Source: Macrosteles quadrilineatus (Eukaryota; Arthropoda; Insecta; Hemiptera; Cicadellidae). From it: 64,000 nt of DNA. The translations under genes were made by a program, and so were the position numbers. The notes beneath the pieces were generated by a model that saw only the letters and a program-made list of their open reading frames with translations, made no database searches and was not told the origin of the DNA. This document shows positions 48,972 to 61,081 of this stretch, in pieces (the first letter of the stretch is position 1; each line of letters opens with the position of its first letter). Location: contig NW_026542596.1 of assembly GCF_028750875.1 (NCBI RefSeq), forward strand, positions 75,118,988 through 75,182,987, written 5' to 3'.

Positions 48972-49126
48972 TGAGCCAAAGAGCGAGCTGGTGTAGTAGA
49001 GCGCGGGACTTCGGTCCCTGAGGTCCAGGGTTCAAACCCCACCAAATCACTAATGGATTTTATTCAAGTTATAATACCGCAACCCCTAGGTCTAGCCTGA
49101 AGTAATGTGAAAAAACTCTATAGTCA
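48972..49126 (+). mobile_element. tRNA-derived SINE, group A, best copy
   Basis: The head has A box GAGCTGGTGTAGTAGAGCG and B box GGTTCAAACCCC with tRNA-like spacing. Next come a body with GATTTTATTCAAGTTATAAT and the tail word CCTGAAGTAATGTGAAAAAA. It lies directly before the 15-bp minisatellite. Confidence 0.78.
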
Positions 49127-49150
49127 AAGCTTCCACTCTCGTTAAACCAA

Positions 49151-49470
49151 GAGCTGACCCTCCAGGAGCTGATCCTCCAGGAGCTGACTCTCTAGGAGCT
49201 GATCCTCTAGGAGCTGATCCTCCAGGAGCTGATCCTCCAGGAGCTGATCCTCCAGGAGCTGATCCTCCAGGAGCTGATCCTCCAGGAGCTGATCCTCCAG
49301 GAGCTGATCCTCCAGGAGCTGATCCTCCAGGAGCTGATCCTCCAGGAGCTGATCCTCGAGGAGCTGATCCTCCAGGAGCTGATCCTCCAGGAGCTGATCC
49401 TCCAGGAGCTGATCCTCCAGGAGCTGACCCTCCAGGAGCTGATCCTTCAGGAGCTGATCCTCCAGGAGCA
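49151..49470. repeat. 15-bp minisatellite, about 21 units
   Basis: The unit is GAGCTGATCCTCCAG, nearly identical across the array (rare GAC, CTA, TTC and CTCGAG variants). It contains the near-palindrome CTCCAGGAG. Because the unit length is divisible by 3, two minus-strand frames stay open (repeating APGGS or LLEDQ), as do frames on the plus strand. The long open frames here are a property of the repeat, not evidence of a gene. Confidence 0.92.
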
Positions 49471-49539
49471 GGTTTCTGCGAGTGCCTTTGTTCACGCGTC
49501 TGCTCTAATTGTATTTGCATGACAGAAGTTCACTTTCAG

Positions 49540-49736
49540 CAGTTTCCAGACCGTAACGTGGGTCCTGCGACCTAGTTTCACTCTCAGAATGTTTGCGCCT
49601 CTTCATTACGGCACGCGCCGGCGCATATCGCCTAGTTTCCCTCCTCGTCTGACTCGTGACAACGCATGCGCCGAGTGGGTGGATCTCGCGCTCTTGTTTC
49701 AAACGCGCTGAACGCAGGATGTAAAGGAGGAGAAAG
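49540..49736. promoter_or_regulatory. CpG-rich island, possible promoter
   Basis: About 20 CpG in 190 bases, against almost none in the surroundings, with GCACGCGCCGGCGCAT and ACGCATGCGCC, which resemble NRF1-type sites of CpG promoters. On the plus strand GGAGGAGAAA is followed by GTGAGTG at 49735, a good splice donor, so a non-coding first exon is possible. No coding gene is placed downstream with confidence. Confidence 0.3.
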
Positions 49737-49943
49737 TGAGTGTTTACCCTGTGGTGTGCGATAGTTCTCTTTGCTGTTTTGTATTGTCGCTGGTTATGAA
49801 AATCAAAATCGGTTTGTGCATTTCTATGATAGTCTTATGGTGGCTGTGATCACAGCTGATTGTTGTTAGGTCTTCGGTTGATGATTGCGTCGTTGAATAA
49901 GCTGAAAAGTTGAATAGTGGTTTGTCCGGAAGATGGATGGCTG

Positions 49944-50137
49944 CTATGCATCCGAAACGTTTGCCTCTACTACTAGTAGTCTTAATCGTTCAACAACCTG
50001 GACATCACCAGAACACCTAGGTTTGACAATCGGTTTGAGAATTGCCTCAAATGAAGGGTCGTCCTTCTTCAGTTTAAGGTTATCTAAAATATCAAAAGTG
50101 GCTGCAGTTACGCTGATGATACTTTTCATTAGCACAC
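49944..50137 (-). CDS. Unrecognised exon-like coding stretch, 61 residues with stop
   Basis: On the minus strand, after a possible acceptor (CCCAATTCTACGTAG), a frame runs from ATG at 50129 to TAG at 49944. It includes DILDNLKLKKDDPSFEAILK then PIVKPRCSGDVQVVERLRLL. Composition and codon choice look coding (alternating charged and hydrophobic residues). I do not recognise the family, and no upstream exon was found. It could be a last exon, a processed gene fragment or part of a transposon. The opposite frame at 49933-50145 is probably its shadow. Confidence 0.28.
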
Positions 50138-51422
50138 CTACGTAGAATTGGGGTTTACTAAATATATAAACATTTAAAATTAAAGCTTTATAAATACATT
50201 TGTAAATTGTAGTTCTATTCTTGTTTTCAAATTGTATATTTCTAACATAGTTTAGTTCTTGCCAAAACAATGTTTCGGACATAAATAACATTCGAAATCA
50301 TTTTTGAATGTATGTTCCGTACAGACAACAATATTGGTGCTGAAGCGAATTTATTTCCAGAATTTTCTTTTTACTGGATATTGATTTTTGTTTGGTTACT
50401 AAAGACTATGTTGGCCTCCAAAAGTCATGATAACGCTGAAGTTGTGTTCATTTTAAATTCACAATCGAAACTTTTAAGAATGCAAACATCCCTCAACTGC
50501 GTCCGATTGTGAACGTCCCTGTAACATTCGTAGAACATTAAAAAACCCTTCTTGTTGCTTAAAACCATGAACATCATATCTTCCATTTATGATTCAGCTT
50601 TGTATTGTTTCAACATCTGGAATTGATTTGAACATAATCAAATCACTAGTAAAGAACAGAATGAATATCTTGATTAGAAGACAACAATTAGTCATTGGCT
50701 CTGTGAGGTCGACAATAGTGAGTGAATTGGTCATTCGCACAAAGATTTCGCCTATTGTGTCTCTGATTTAATTAATCCTCTTCCTCAGACCACCAAAGAA
50801 GTATTGTGATCAGCGGTAGGACGTATTGCCGAATCATCTCTTCTTTTGGTGGTCTTTGATCACTCTCTTGACCTGGCAAACATTCCTTGGAATCGTGATT
50901 CTGCAGTATAAGCATTATGTGAACATGGAGTTTGTAATCTTATGTCAAGTAATGTTGTTTAGATTTTGATTGAATCCTAAAATAATGGACAATCCCTTTT
51001 ATTTGTCCATGAAATTAATTAGTTTAACACAGTGCAAGAACACAGATCACACAATGAATCGACTTAAAACTGAATCTTGTGTAAATCTGTATTTCAGTAA
51101 AACATTTACTCCTAATATTCTGTTACATTGCAGTGTTTTGTCACATGCATAAACATGCCACGAAGAGTTCCCATGCTGACGTAATTAGTGCACGGATAAA
51201 TTTGGCATCTCAATTAGTATGGCATGTTTCTACTGTTCTTTTGGATACAAGTAGTTTGCTTGTTAGTTAATACAACAACCTCGTGCATGTTATACAATAC
51301 ATTAACGTCCTTATTGAGAACAAACATTTCTGATATAGATAAAATTTAGGTAGTAAACTAAAATACCTTTTGCTTGTATTTGTATTTTTTATTAAAAAAA
51401 ATTAAAGCTGCTACCAAAGTCA

Positions 51423-51428
51423 TTTATT
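51423..51428 (-). promoter_or_regulatory. Candidate polyadenylation signal of the FMO gene
   Basis: The first AATAAA found on the coding strand after the stop, about 515 bases downstream. A shorter 3' UTR using a variant hexamer is equally possible. Confidence 0.25.
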
Positions 51429-51943
51429 ACAATGATTATTATGAACAAGAAATCGAGGAGATTTAAATACTATCCATAATAACGATTGTATGTTAGGAAA
51501 TATCCTTGAAAATCTATATTAGAAGTGTATAATATAGCCCCTATAGCAAAATGTATAATCTTTTTTCTGTGATTGTATTTTGTAAAGATACTCCTGACGT
51601 TTTGAGACACAGACACATTAAAGGTTTTGTATGTCGTGATCAAGATTAAACCCCTACTTTTTGTTGAACATTTTTGGATATTTATCAACCAATTTTGGAC
51701 CCATATAAGAGCTAAAACAATCATTGAGTAAAAATAAATAGTCTAAGGTAAATGTTATCGTCATGTAGTAAACAAAATAGCTCTCTTTGACATACCAGCA
51801 CCAGGTAAACTAGTGATACATCAAAGACCCGATAGATACTCATCTTAAAATAGATAATGAATTAAAGAAAGCTTTGAACTTTGTGTATCTTGTTACATCA
51901 AAACAATCTAAGCAGACGGATTACAATTTATGGAAAACAGCTT

Positions 51944-54327
51944 CTAAATCTGTATCAACTGGAACCTCTGGTCGTCTAGAAGACGGAAGACGTCTTCTCT
52001 GTAATGTACAAGGTCCTCCAGGAAGCGGCGGCTGCTGTGGCTATGAAGCGCCTCCATGACGGGAGGTACAGGCTGGAGGCCAGCCTCCTGGGTGAGACTG
52101 AGGAAGTACTCTGTCTGGCGAGGGCCTAACATGTGGTACTGCCGAGGCGAGAGGCCATCAGCCTTGCATCTGGCCACCACGGCCTCCGTGTGCTCCTGCA
52201 TGGCCAAGGATGAGGGTAGCTTCAGAGAACCCTGGAGGACTTTGGTGAAGTAGCGTGCCTATGATCATAGTTCAGGTGTTTTAGACCAAGGAGTTTGTCA
52301 AATGAATGCATCAATCCATGGGAAAGTAATAGTTATAAATGCTGAAGAAAGGACTAGAGCCATGGTAGAATTGGGTCGGTTTTATGCAATGCAAATGTTC
52401 CTTTTCTAAGAATTGGCTTACACCTATCAACCTTTTGTAAGTTGGCATTATTAATTGATAGCTCTATGGTAGGTATAATCTAAAACTAAATAGATCTCAA
52501 ACGGTATCAAACAAAAACATTTAGATTTGAAGATAGGCACAACGACTTGACTTCTAAGCTGTCTAGAAAAAACAGTTCTCAAGTTAGAGACAGATCTAGA
52601 ATATAATGTAATAAAACGTTTAACGAATGCTACTACCACTTTTTATTATGTCAAAACACTGCTTTCACCTTCAGATCTTTGTTTGGAGGAGCTGTTAATT
52701 AATCTCTTTCGCTTGCTTGAATATTTTTCCTGTTATGAAAGTTCAACTACGGGTTTCAACAGCTCTAAAACATCTTGGTATATTTTTCACTTCCCTGTTT
52801 GATTAGGCAAACAAAAAATAACAGTTGGACTGTTAAACACAATTATTATTTTCTTAGAACCCTTCTAATGATAATGGTTCATCTAAATCTGCATTATAAA
52901 AAAATAAATTTACGGATATATGCTAAAAACGTTAAGAAAATGTCCATGATTTGACAAAAACTTTACATTTACACACTAATATTTTCAAAAATACTCGGTA
53001 CAGTTGTGTTAGTGTACAGAATATGTTTTACCTGCACATCGAACATTGTGAAAGCACAAACGTAGTAAGGCAGCCCTATGAAGCACATGGTTGGTCGATG
53101 TATGTGGACCAGGTGTTTGTACAAAGGCTGTACAAAGTTATCCTCCACTGTCACACCACACTCTGGGCTGAGGAAAGGGAAGCTGTACCGGTATCCTGGT
53201 AGAGGTTATGACATGTATGTGAAATATATAAACGATTTATTTTATTTTTTATTTTATTTACAAAGGGCTTCCATAGTCCTTATAAAAAAATCAATGTAAC
53301 TTTTGGTCTTGTGCTCTAACAGTTTGCCCAAAGAGGATGTTTTTACTTTCTCCCCCTAATATAGTATATGCAGAAAGTATTGTTTTCGTCCGAAATTTTT
53401 AGTTTGCGTTTTAGGTTGAAATATTCGGTTTGGGTTTCCAAAAAAAGTGGCTTTGAAATGTGTCTCTCTGTGAGTATACGTGTACAGAGCTACATACTAC
53501 TGCTGTGGTCAGCAACTTGGTGTGCAACTTTTGTGAATGTATCCATAAATTGTCATCGTTACTTGAGCATTATAAGAGTTGTGACAAGCTTGTTGTCCCT
53601 TTCCCTTATAGGTTCTTTTACCTAGGAGCAATTTGTCACTTATATTTTTTTACTATGGCCAACACAAATGTCTTACTCATATGCCATCAAACGGCACAAT
53701 TTCTGCACACAGCTAAATAATAAAATACCCCCGCCGCAGCAAACCTGCAGACTAAGCGAATTTCCATTTGCCTGATTGGATTTACACTAAAATGTATCCT
53801 TAAAAATATCACATTTATCCCTATTTAAATAGAATCAGTTTAACACATACTTAGGTTTGCTGCAACAGGGAGGGTAAAGGTGTTTTTTATGTAAAATGTT
53901 AATTGTTAGTAAGAAATAAAAACATGTTCCAAATTTGGGCAAAATATGTTAATAAACAAGCAAACTACAACAGTTTACTTATTCTCCATAAGAATAACAT
54001 GGGGATTTTAAATTTGCAATTTTTTGGAACTTTCTCCGCAACCATTAGGCGCATTATAACGCTTCAATATACTAAATTATTTGTTTTTTTAAGCTCTACA
54101 AAATAGTTTTTAAAGAAATTGCGAAATTTGATGTTTTTTGGGTAAAAAATGGGAAAACCCCATTTTTACCCCATAAAACCCCCCATAAAACCCCGTTCCC
54201 ATGGTCCGATCATGCTGGTTCGCGAACTCGTTCGAATAAACGTAGGTTTACACGTTTGTACCAAATTTAATCAAAATCGGAACATTTTTGCTCGAGTTAT
54301 CGCGCTAACGGACACATATATATATAA

Positions 54328-54377
<50 letters not shown>

Positions 54378-57300
54378 GAATTTGAACGGATGGTGTTTTT
54401 GGCCTCTAGGGACCTCAAAACGGAAAAAAAAATCGGTCCCGGGTCCAGGTCTTACCATGAGTACTACGGTAATAGCTTATTCCCTATATGGGAAATTCGC
54501 TAAAATTAAAAAAAATTAATTAAAAAAATAATATGACTAGAATAAAATATATTTGTCATAGTATTGCATAAAGGGCTTTAATGTAGGACCCTTACCAGTG
54601 CAGTAAAATAAGACGTCTGCTTGAACCTGAGATCCGTCCACAAACGTCACACAGGACCCTGAAACGGACTGAATGTCCGGTTTCTGGACCAAATTGTCCG
54701 GGAACTTAGTCAAAATCTCGTCCTTCAGGTGATGACTCAGAATCACCTAAGAAACAATTCATTGAACCACAAAAAAAAATAATTTAAGACACAATAGTGT
54801 TTTTAGATGAAACACTTGATCGAAACTCGAGAAGATTGATTGTAAATTAGTTGATGTAATTAAATACACTTTGTCTATTTCTTATTTGGTTTGAAATTTA
54901 CCGAAATAAATTCTGTCAGCCTTCTGACAGTTTTATCATTGATCAAAAATGGTCTTGTTGATAATTTTAACCTCTGTAATCTTATAGATCATCAAATTAT
55001 GATTTTAATTGATTTTTCTTCACGTTTTGATGTTTACTGTTTTATCAACCCTTTAACTATCATAAATGAATAAAATCTTTCACTCATTACATTCTGGTAT
55101 AAAAGTAACCTATTGGCTGAAATTACAAAGCAGAACACAGAGTTTTAACATCATACACAACGGAAAATTCGGTTTATATCAACGTAACGCATTCGGACAT
55201 GAAACAGTTGTTCAAACAATCTTCAGCTTGTAAAATATGCTGTTGAATCTACTTGTAATACACAAAGTCAATTATCCAACCCAACATTCTATGTAGATTT
55301 AACTTTCGTCTCATGATATCAAAGCGTAATTCAAAATACAATAGTGATTTTTTGTATGACCTACGGGTTGATAAAAGTTATAATAAGATATTAACAAGAC
55401 CATGGTTTGGACCGTTCCCTTTTAAAACAATAAAAAAATCAATTGGTGTAGAGAACACACAAAACACCCTACTCAGCCAATATGTTCAACATTGCCAATA
55501 GTAATCTTTAAGCAATAATTTACCTGTTTAGCAACCGCAGTTATTTCCAGAGCAATGTCCAAGCCACTGGGGCCAGCGCCCACCACCACGACTGTCTTGT
55601 TAGCCAGAGGGGCGGGTACCCTGTAGTGGTGACTGTGTAGACGGAGGCCAGGGAACGTGTCTGCCCCTGGGATGTCAGGGTACCTAGGGGTGTGGTAGTG
55701 GCTGGAACATAAAACAAACTTGTATATAAAGTAGACAACCGGTTTTGTAAAGCATTCAAAAGGTTTAAGCGCAATCAAAAGGTTGCCAGATAAATTTCGA
55801 AGAAAATCAGTAGCTTTTTTAATTGTTGGAGCTGGTCCCAGCTGTCCCTGGTTGTTGGGCTTCAAAATTATTAAACAGCTGATCTTAGTCAGTAACATTA
55901 TCATCCCATTCCATTCTCTACTCATTCTTCACTCATATTTTGGTTAAAATACGCACTGAGGTGGAGTCCATCTCACTTATTGATAATAATAATGATATAT
56001 TTTGAGTATACCAGAAGAAATAACATATTTTAATGATACTTTATGTAAAAAGTGTTAGATTTTTTAAATGATTTTTTGGTGGATTAAATTCCTAAAATAA
56101 AACGAAATAAACCCAATATGCTAAAGACGCATCGGAAGCCTTGTAACAATTTTTATATGTAATTATAATTTCTTTAGTTTAAATGGCCGCATGGTTACCA
56201 TAGGTTCTGGCACACACCGCTGGGATTAGCTTTAAAAAGATTTCTTGCAAGGTATTTTTTTTCCAAAATTCAAATGCTTCGCACGTGTAAAACTGTGGCC
56301 AATGATTTGACAACAATAAAAGTCAGCTGTTGCGTTGAGTTTGTAACTTCTAAAACTGATCGGAAAAGAACTGTCCGGCAAAAAGAGGCTTTCACCATAC
56401 GATTAACATGTAAATAACGTTAGTGTTCGGAAAAGAAAACAAGGGATCATATGTTATTTTAAATTGAAAACAGCAAGTTTCCACCCGTATTTTAATATTG
56501 AAAGTCATATGTTCCCGCGTAGCATGACGAAATAATAATAATCAGGTGTTTTACCTTAAACTAAGTCCATTGGACCAGTGGGGCATTACATTTCTCTTCA
56601 ACCTCTTTATATTTAAATGATTTATTGTATTTATGCATTTCCCTTGATATGATCGAGAAGTCGTATATAAAAACATTGTATTCTAAAAGGTTACTAGGTT
56701 TAGAAAATTTTTTTGTGATGTAGGTCTTTCTTTAGACCAGGGAGTATCGCTTAATGAATTTTACCGCTTTAAAATTCACAAACAGTGTTATCAAAAGCTC
56801 ACCCGTTACACACCATGATGGCGTCAAAGTCTTCCACAGTGTCCTGTTTAGTGGTCAGGTTCGTCACAGTTACTGTCCATCCTGACTGGTTTGGCTGTAT
56901 TTGCTTGATGAGATGACGAAACTGAAATTTTCATTTTAATTCACTAACAGTTTTACAACAATTTAACAACTGGACTAAAGGCTACCTATATCTAGAAAGT
57001 GATTAAGCTGGACCTTGATTACATTATTTATGTTTAAAGTGATTTAAGATCAGCTAAGACTGGATGGGTAGCTGGTGGTTATAGTGCTCGCCTAACAATC
57101 AAAAGGTGCAGGATCGATCCTGAGAAAAGTCAGTAGCTTTTTGATGGTTTGATACTGGACGCAGCTGTTCCTGGTCATTGGGCTTTAAATAAATGATCCT
57201 GACTAATGAAACAGCTGATCTTAGTCAGTAACAAAGGTACACAGATCATCCCACTCTATTCTACACTCATCCTTCACTCATTCCTCATATTTGGGTTTAA

Positions 57301-58433
57301 ATACGCACCTAGGTGGCGTTCCCATCTCAACTTATAATAATTGATAAACATTGCCAAAAATTGTTTAAAACCCCTAAAAAATAAAGACACGTATATCATC
57401 CCCACCTTGATGTGTTGTTTTAGTTGGAAATGTTCAGCGTAGTTGTCTAGGAACCGTAGAATGTCTATGGCGGGCAAATACGACCGAGGCTGTTCTGGTA
57501 TAGGGAAATCAGGAAACCCCATCACTTCTTTGGGTAAATTAGTCCTGGAATATACAATATGAACAATAGCTGTATTCGTACATAGCTATCACTACAGTCA
57601 TAGCCATTTATAACTCGAACGTTTACATCCGTTTTTTACTTGAGTACAAAAGTATCTAACACTTGCAGAAAGAACCATCATCAAAATAAATACTCAGCCA
57701 TTGGAGGAATACTGCAAAATCTGTCATTTCATCTCAAATGTGTTCAAAATGTGGTATCAAAAAAATACACACACGATTTACCTTGTCAAATTACTTAGTG
57801 GTCTCAATTTAGAGTGATTTCCGGGGGATATCACTTCAGTCTCTAAAGGATGGAACTATAAACCCAGATGCAATTTTTCATTGGGCTTTCATTAAAGAGG
57901 ACATTTCCTTAAACTTATATTATATGCACTGTTCTTTTCCATAAATAAAAAACTTCCAATGGTGGAAAACGCAAAACAAGAAATTATAAAATAAAAGTTT
58001 ATGATCCATTTGAATCAAATAAAAATTGAACTTGCTATAATGGTTTAGTGATCCTAAATCTAGTCAACAACTAAACATGAAAAATACTTATTCATAAGAT
58101 TAGGTAATTTTAGCAGTTTTATACCTCACTTTATTGATGTAAAAATAATACTATGCAAAGTTAGTATAAGCTATAAACTATTTTCTATCAGCTGTCTTAC
58201 CCATCGATATAGTCTAACTCTTACCGGAGACTTTTATACAGCGAGGAGTGTACAGGCAGACCTGTAGATGGGTCAAGTTCTGTGTGTTCTGTATACACCC
58301 ATGTACCTCCCAGCTGATCAGTCTGTTCGTACACCACGACGTCCATGTTGCCGCCCCCACCGCCCCCGGGGGTGGTAAGGTGCCTCGCAGCGCACAGACC
58401 AGCCGCCCCCGCGCCAACCACACACACTCTCAT
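51944..58433 (-). CDS. Flavin-containing monooxygenase (FMO), complete, seven coding exons
   Basis: Exons on the minus strand: 58433-58225 (ATG), 57544-57406, 56921-56803, 55701-55524, 54746-54596, 53195-53032 and 52258-51944 (TAG). All junctions are GT-AG and in phase, giving 424 residues, the usual size of insect FMOs. FMOs use FAD, NADPH and O2 to oxygenate soft nucleophiles (N and S centres) of xenobiotics, on the ER or secreted in some insects. The FAD motif is MRVCVVGAGAAGLCAARHL at the very N-terminus. YKSLRTNLPKEVMGFPDFP is the family block after it. CNGHYHTPRYPDIPG leads into the FMO fingerprint FPGLRLHSHHY, an exact FxGxxxHxxxY. The NADPH motif is VVVVGAGPSGLDIALE. Later blocks are VILSHH, DVLFYCTGY and the HIHRPTMCFIGLPY segment. 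No residue expected for catalysis is missing. The ATG leaves no room for a signal peptide unless an upstream exon exists. Confidence 0.95.
53727..54504 (+). mobile_element. (TA)n-containing interspersed repeat, full length, uninterrupted
   Basis: From ACCCCCGCCGCAGCAAACCT to GGGAAATTCGCTAAAA, 778 bases, with a (TATATAAA)n tract at 54318-54377. It serves as the reference copy for the family. Lies in intron 5 of the FMO gene. Confidence 0.8.
55765..55990 (+). mobile_element. Group C SINE, head-truncated
   Basis: GAAAATCAGTAGCTTTTTTA, CAGCTGATCTTAGTCAGTAA and TCCATCTCACTTATTGATAA match the copies at 57060 and 62080, with the same (TAA)n-like tail. Antisense to the FMO gene, in intron 3. Confidence 0.68.
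57060..57350 (+). mobile_element. tRNA-derived SINE, group C, full copy
   Basis: The head has an A box (GGTAGCTGGTGGTTATAGTG) and a B box (GGTGCAGGATCGATCCTG). The body contains AACAGCTGATCTTAGTCAGT and the tail is TAATAATTGATAA. The copy overlaps the start of intron 2 of the FMO gene. Confidence 0.78.
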
Positions 58434-58459
58434 GGCTGTGCAAGTAGGGGGAACTGGAA
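58434..58459 (-). other. 5' UTR piece of the FMO gene preceded by a splice acceptor
   Basis: On the coding strand the ATG at 58433 is preceded by about 25 bases and then by ATTATTTCCAG, a good splice acceptor. This suggests an upstream exon. The stretch 58600-58690 ends in a possible donor (CACGTG followed by GTAAAA), but its open frame has no supported ATG and does not join in frame to the FMO start. If transcribed it is probably untranslated. Confidence 0.35.
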
Positions 58460-60180
58460 ATAATTAGGTTCATATAGGGAAAAAGTTAAATCTATAATTT
58501 TTCGTATAGAAACTGTATAGCCTATATGGTTGAATAGGCTAGACATAAAATATTTGTATTTATATGATTAATTATTGCAATAAAAAAATGAAAAGTTTTT
58601 ACCACGTGTGTCTGTAGTTTGATCCCGTCCTCAGATGATAAAGTATCTAAAACATTATAAGGTAAAACATCCAACTCAAGCCTACAACCGAAAACCCCCA
58701 CAGTGAACTGCATTGTAAAGATACATAAAAACAAAGCAAGAAACAACTACAGACAGAACAAAAAATACATAAAGAAAACTATGGTTTATACATATCGTGA
58801 TAGAAAATGGTTACGATAATCGATTAATAGTAAGGCTCGTGCCTTAAATTTTCTACTCGTGTCGTAAAGACTATTAACGCGAGTTGCGTACACTACTTTA
58901 CCTACAACCGTTTTTTAATTACTAACAATCTGGGTTTTTTATTACTATCAATCACTACTCATAACTTCTTAGAGAGGTTATGTTTTCGTTTATTGTCAGT
59001 GCCACTGAAAGACATGCAGTGACTTATTGTATAAACAGCTGATTTCATGTAATTACGTGTTTGTAAAACTTCGTTAAATAATATGTTACATTTTTCAGGG
59101 AATAGGTTCTGCTAGCAGCATTCTTACCATAAATAATGTATCAGGTTTGTTTCGTCCATTTAATGAATTGCTGGTATGTAATTTCATACCTTTGTTTCGA
59201 TTTCGGTGGCAAAAGGTTCGCTCGCACAAACGGTTTGTGCTCTCATTTACATCTCGTCAACTTCAACAAACGACATTTTTAAATCAATTTAACCTACCTT
59301 CCTTTAACTTCCACCAACTTAGGTTTAGAATGCGCGAGTATCAACAGGAACAAGTCGGTGCAACAATTAAAATTGTCAACTGATCAGCTGATCAGCTGTT
59401 TCGTTGACGCTCAAAGCATTACAATTTTACTTATTTTCTCTCAATCCTTGAACCTCATTGGTCCGTTACCCGTGTTGTTATGAGAAAAAACTATGCTGTT
59501 ATGAAATTAAACTATGCTGTTATGAAATTAAACTATGCTGTTATGAAAGTAAACAGCTGTTAAGTGAAACTTTTCAATTCTAAGAACTGAACTAAAATGG
59601 CTACTTAAAAAAGCGGTCGTAGGTAAACAAACTTAACTCACCATCACACAAAATGAACTTCATCAAAGAATATGCTATTAGAAGCTGAAAATAATGCAAT
59701 TTTACATTTACGAACAAAGTATCTCTTTTATATATTCTTTAATTTATGACAAAATGTACCAGATCTTAGTTCGTAATCCATTTTCAAGATGAGTATTAAT
59801 ATTCAAATTAAATTATATCCACCTAAATCAGATATTCATCAGGAAAAATATATAAACCTAAATTATTTCAACACCAATCTAAATGAATGTGCTTTATTGA
59901 GTTTAGTTGTGTATATTAAAACTACAGAAACCATAATAAACAGCATAAATATTACTATTATTACTAAGTGAACATACGCAAAAAATGTTGTCTAACCATG
60001 ATAATTGGATTTATACATTAAGCTTAGTATTTACTCTTACAAAATTTAATTTATTGAATTATTTCGTTAAACGAGGTGTAGGGAATCGAATGTATGCAAT
60101 ATTGATCATATTCCAATCAATATATCGTCTCTTTTATACACTAGACACAGTGTATAGCTTTTATAAAGCAAAGAAAACAC
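58460..60180. other. Upstream region of the FMO gene, no other gene seen
   Basis: The promoter of the FMO gene should lie here. A short triplet of near-identical words (AAACTATGCTGTTATGAAAT) occurs at about 59488-59550. Open frames are short, AT-rich and without support. Confidence 0.4.
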
Positions 60181-60202
60181 AGCTTCTTACTAACAATTAC
60201 AC

Positions 60203-60569
60203 CATAGATAAATCATACTCTCATAGATAAATCATACTAGATTTGTCATCCTTATGGAACAGCTGAAGCCAATTTTATTGTTGGTTCTGTACGTCCAACT
60301 GTAGAGGTTATGTTTTGTTTACAATTTGTTTCTTGTTATTTCAGTCATTTAAAATCTCATTTAACCAAATAAAACGATTTAATCATAAACAATAACTGGT
60401 CTCCTAGTTATATAACCAAATAGTAAAGCACAAATCATGAAAATAACCCTAAAATAATAGAAACAAAATGTTGTCTACCCCAGCGATCAGTGTGGACGTA
60501 CATGAACTAGACACAAAAAACAAGCTTCAAAATTTACAATGGGATGAGGAGTCTGTTGCTTAGTCTATG
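60203..60569 (+). mobile_element. CATAGA-terminus MITE, 7-bp TSD ATTACAC (copy B)
   Basis: 367 bases from CATAGATAAATCATACTCTC to GTTGCTTAGTCTATG. ATTACAC flanks it at 60196-60202 and 60570-60576. The left terminus is internally duplicated (TCATAGATAAATCATACT twice). Confidence 0.84.
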
Positions 60570-60692
60570 ATTACACTTACAAAAATATCATGGTATAATG
60601 TTTTAGTGCGTAATTTGTAATCGTGGTAAAAGGTTAAATTCATTTACGACACTTGAAGATTTCGAGGTATATACATTAAATAAAAGCACATA

Positions 60693-61081
60693 CCCCTACT
60701 AACAAACAGAAAATAGAGTTCTCATCCCATTGTAAATTTTGAAGCTCGTTTTTCGTATCTAGTTCATGTTGGTAACACTGTAGGTAGGTTTATAGTCAAT
60801 GGTAACACTGATCGATAGTGTCGACGTGATTGATTCTATTATTTTAGGGTTAATTTTATGATTTGTGCTTTACTGATGGGCTATATAACTAGGCGACGAG
60901 TCATTGTTTATGATTATATTGTTTTACTTGGTTAAACGAGGGAAATGACTGAAATAACAAGAAACAAATTGTTAACAAAACACGACCTCTACATAGTACA
61001 TCTGACAGAACTAACAATAAAATTGTCTTCAGCTGATCCATAAGGATGGGGAATCTACTAAGGGAGTTTGTTTTATCCATG
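60693..61081 (-). mobile_element. CATAGA-terminus MITE (copy E), inverted
   Basis: GAGTTCTCATCCCATTGTAA at the left and GGAATCTACTAAGGGAGTTT then TTTTATCCATG at the right, the reverse complement of copies A-D. The left terminus is degraded. It lies only 124 bases from copy B in opposite orientation, making a large inverted repeat. Confidence 0.75.

Noticed and set aside
49009..49045. Functional tRNA gene
   Set aside because: A and B boxes are present, but the arms do not fold into a full cloverleaf, and the sequence continues into a repeated SINE body found elsewhere in the window.
49092..49520. 142- and 117-residue minus-strand open frames of APGGS or LLEDQ repeats
   Set aside because: They are created by the 15-bp minisatellite, whose unit length keeps several frames open on both strands. 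There is no conserved domain at either end, and upstream the frame is broken by a stop.
58522..58746. Signal-peptide exon of the FMO
   Set aside because: The apparent start is TTG, and neither possible donor joins in phase with the FMO start codon; joining gives a stop at once.
59985..60230. 81-residue plus-strand frame
   Set aside because: AT-rich composition, overlaps the start of a MITE, no motif.
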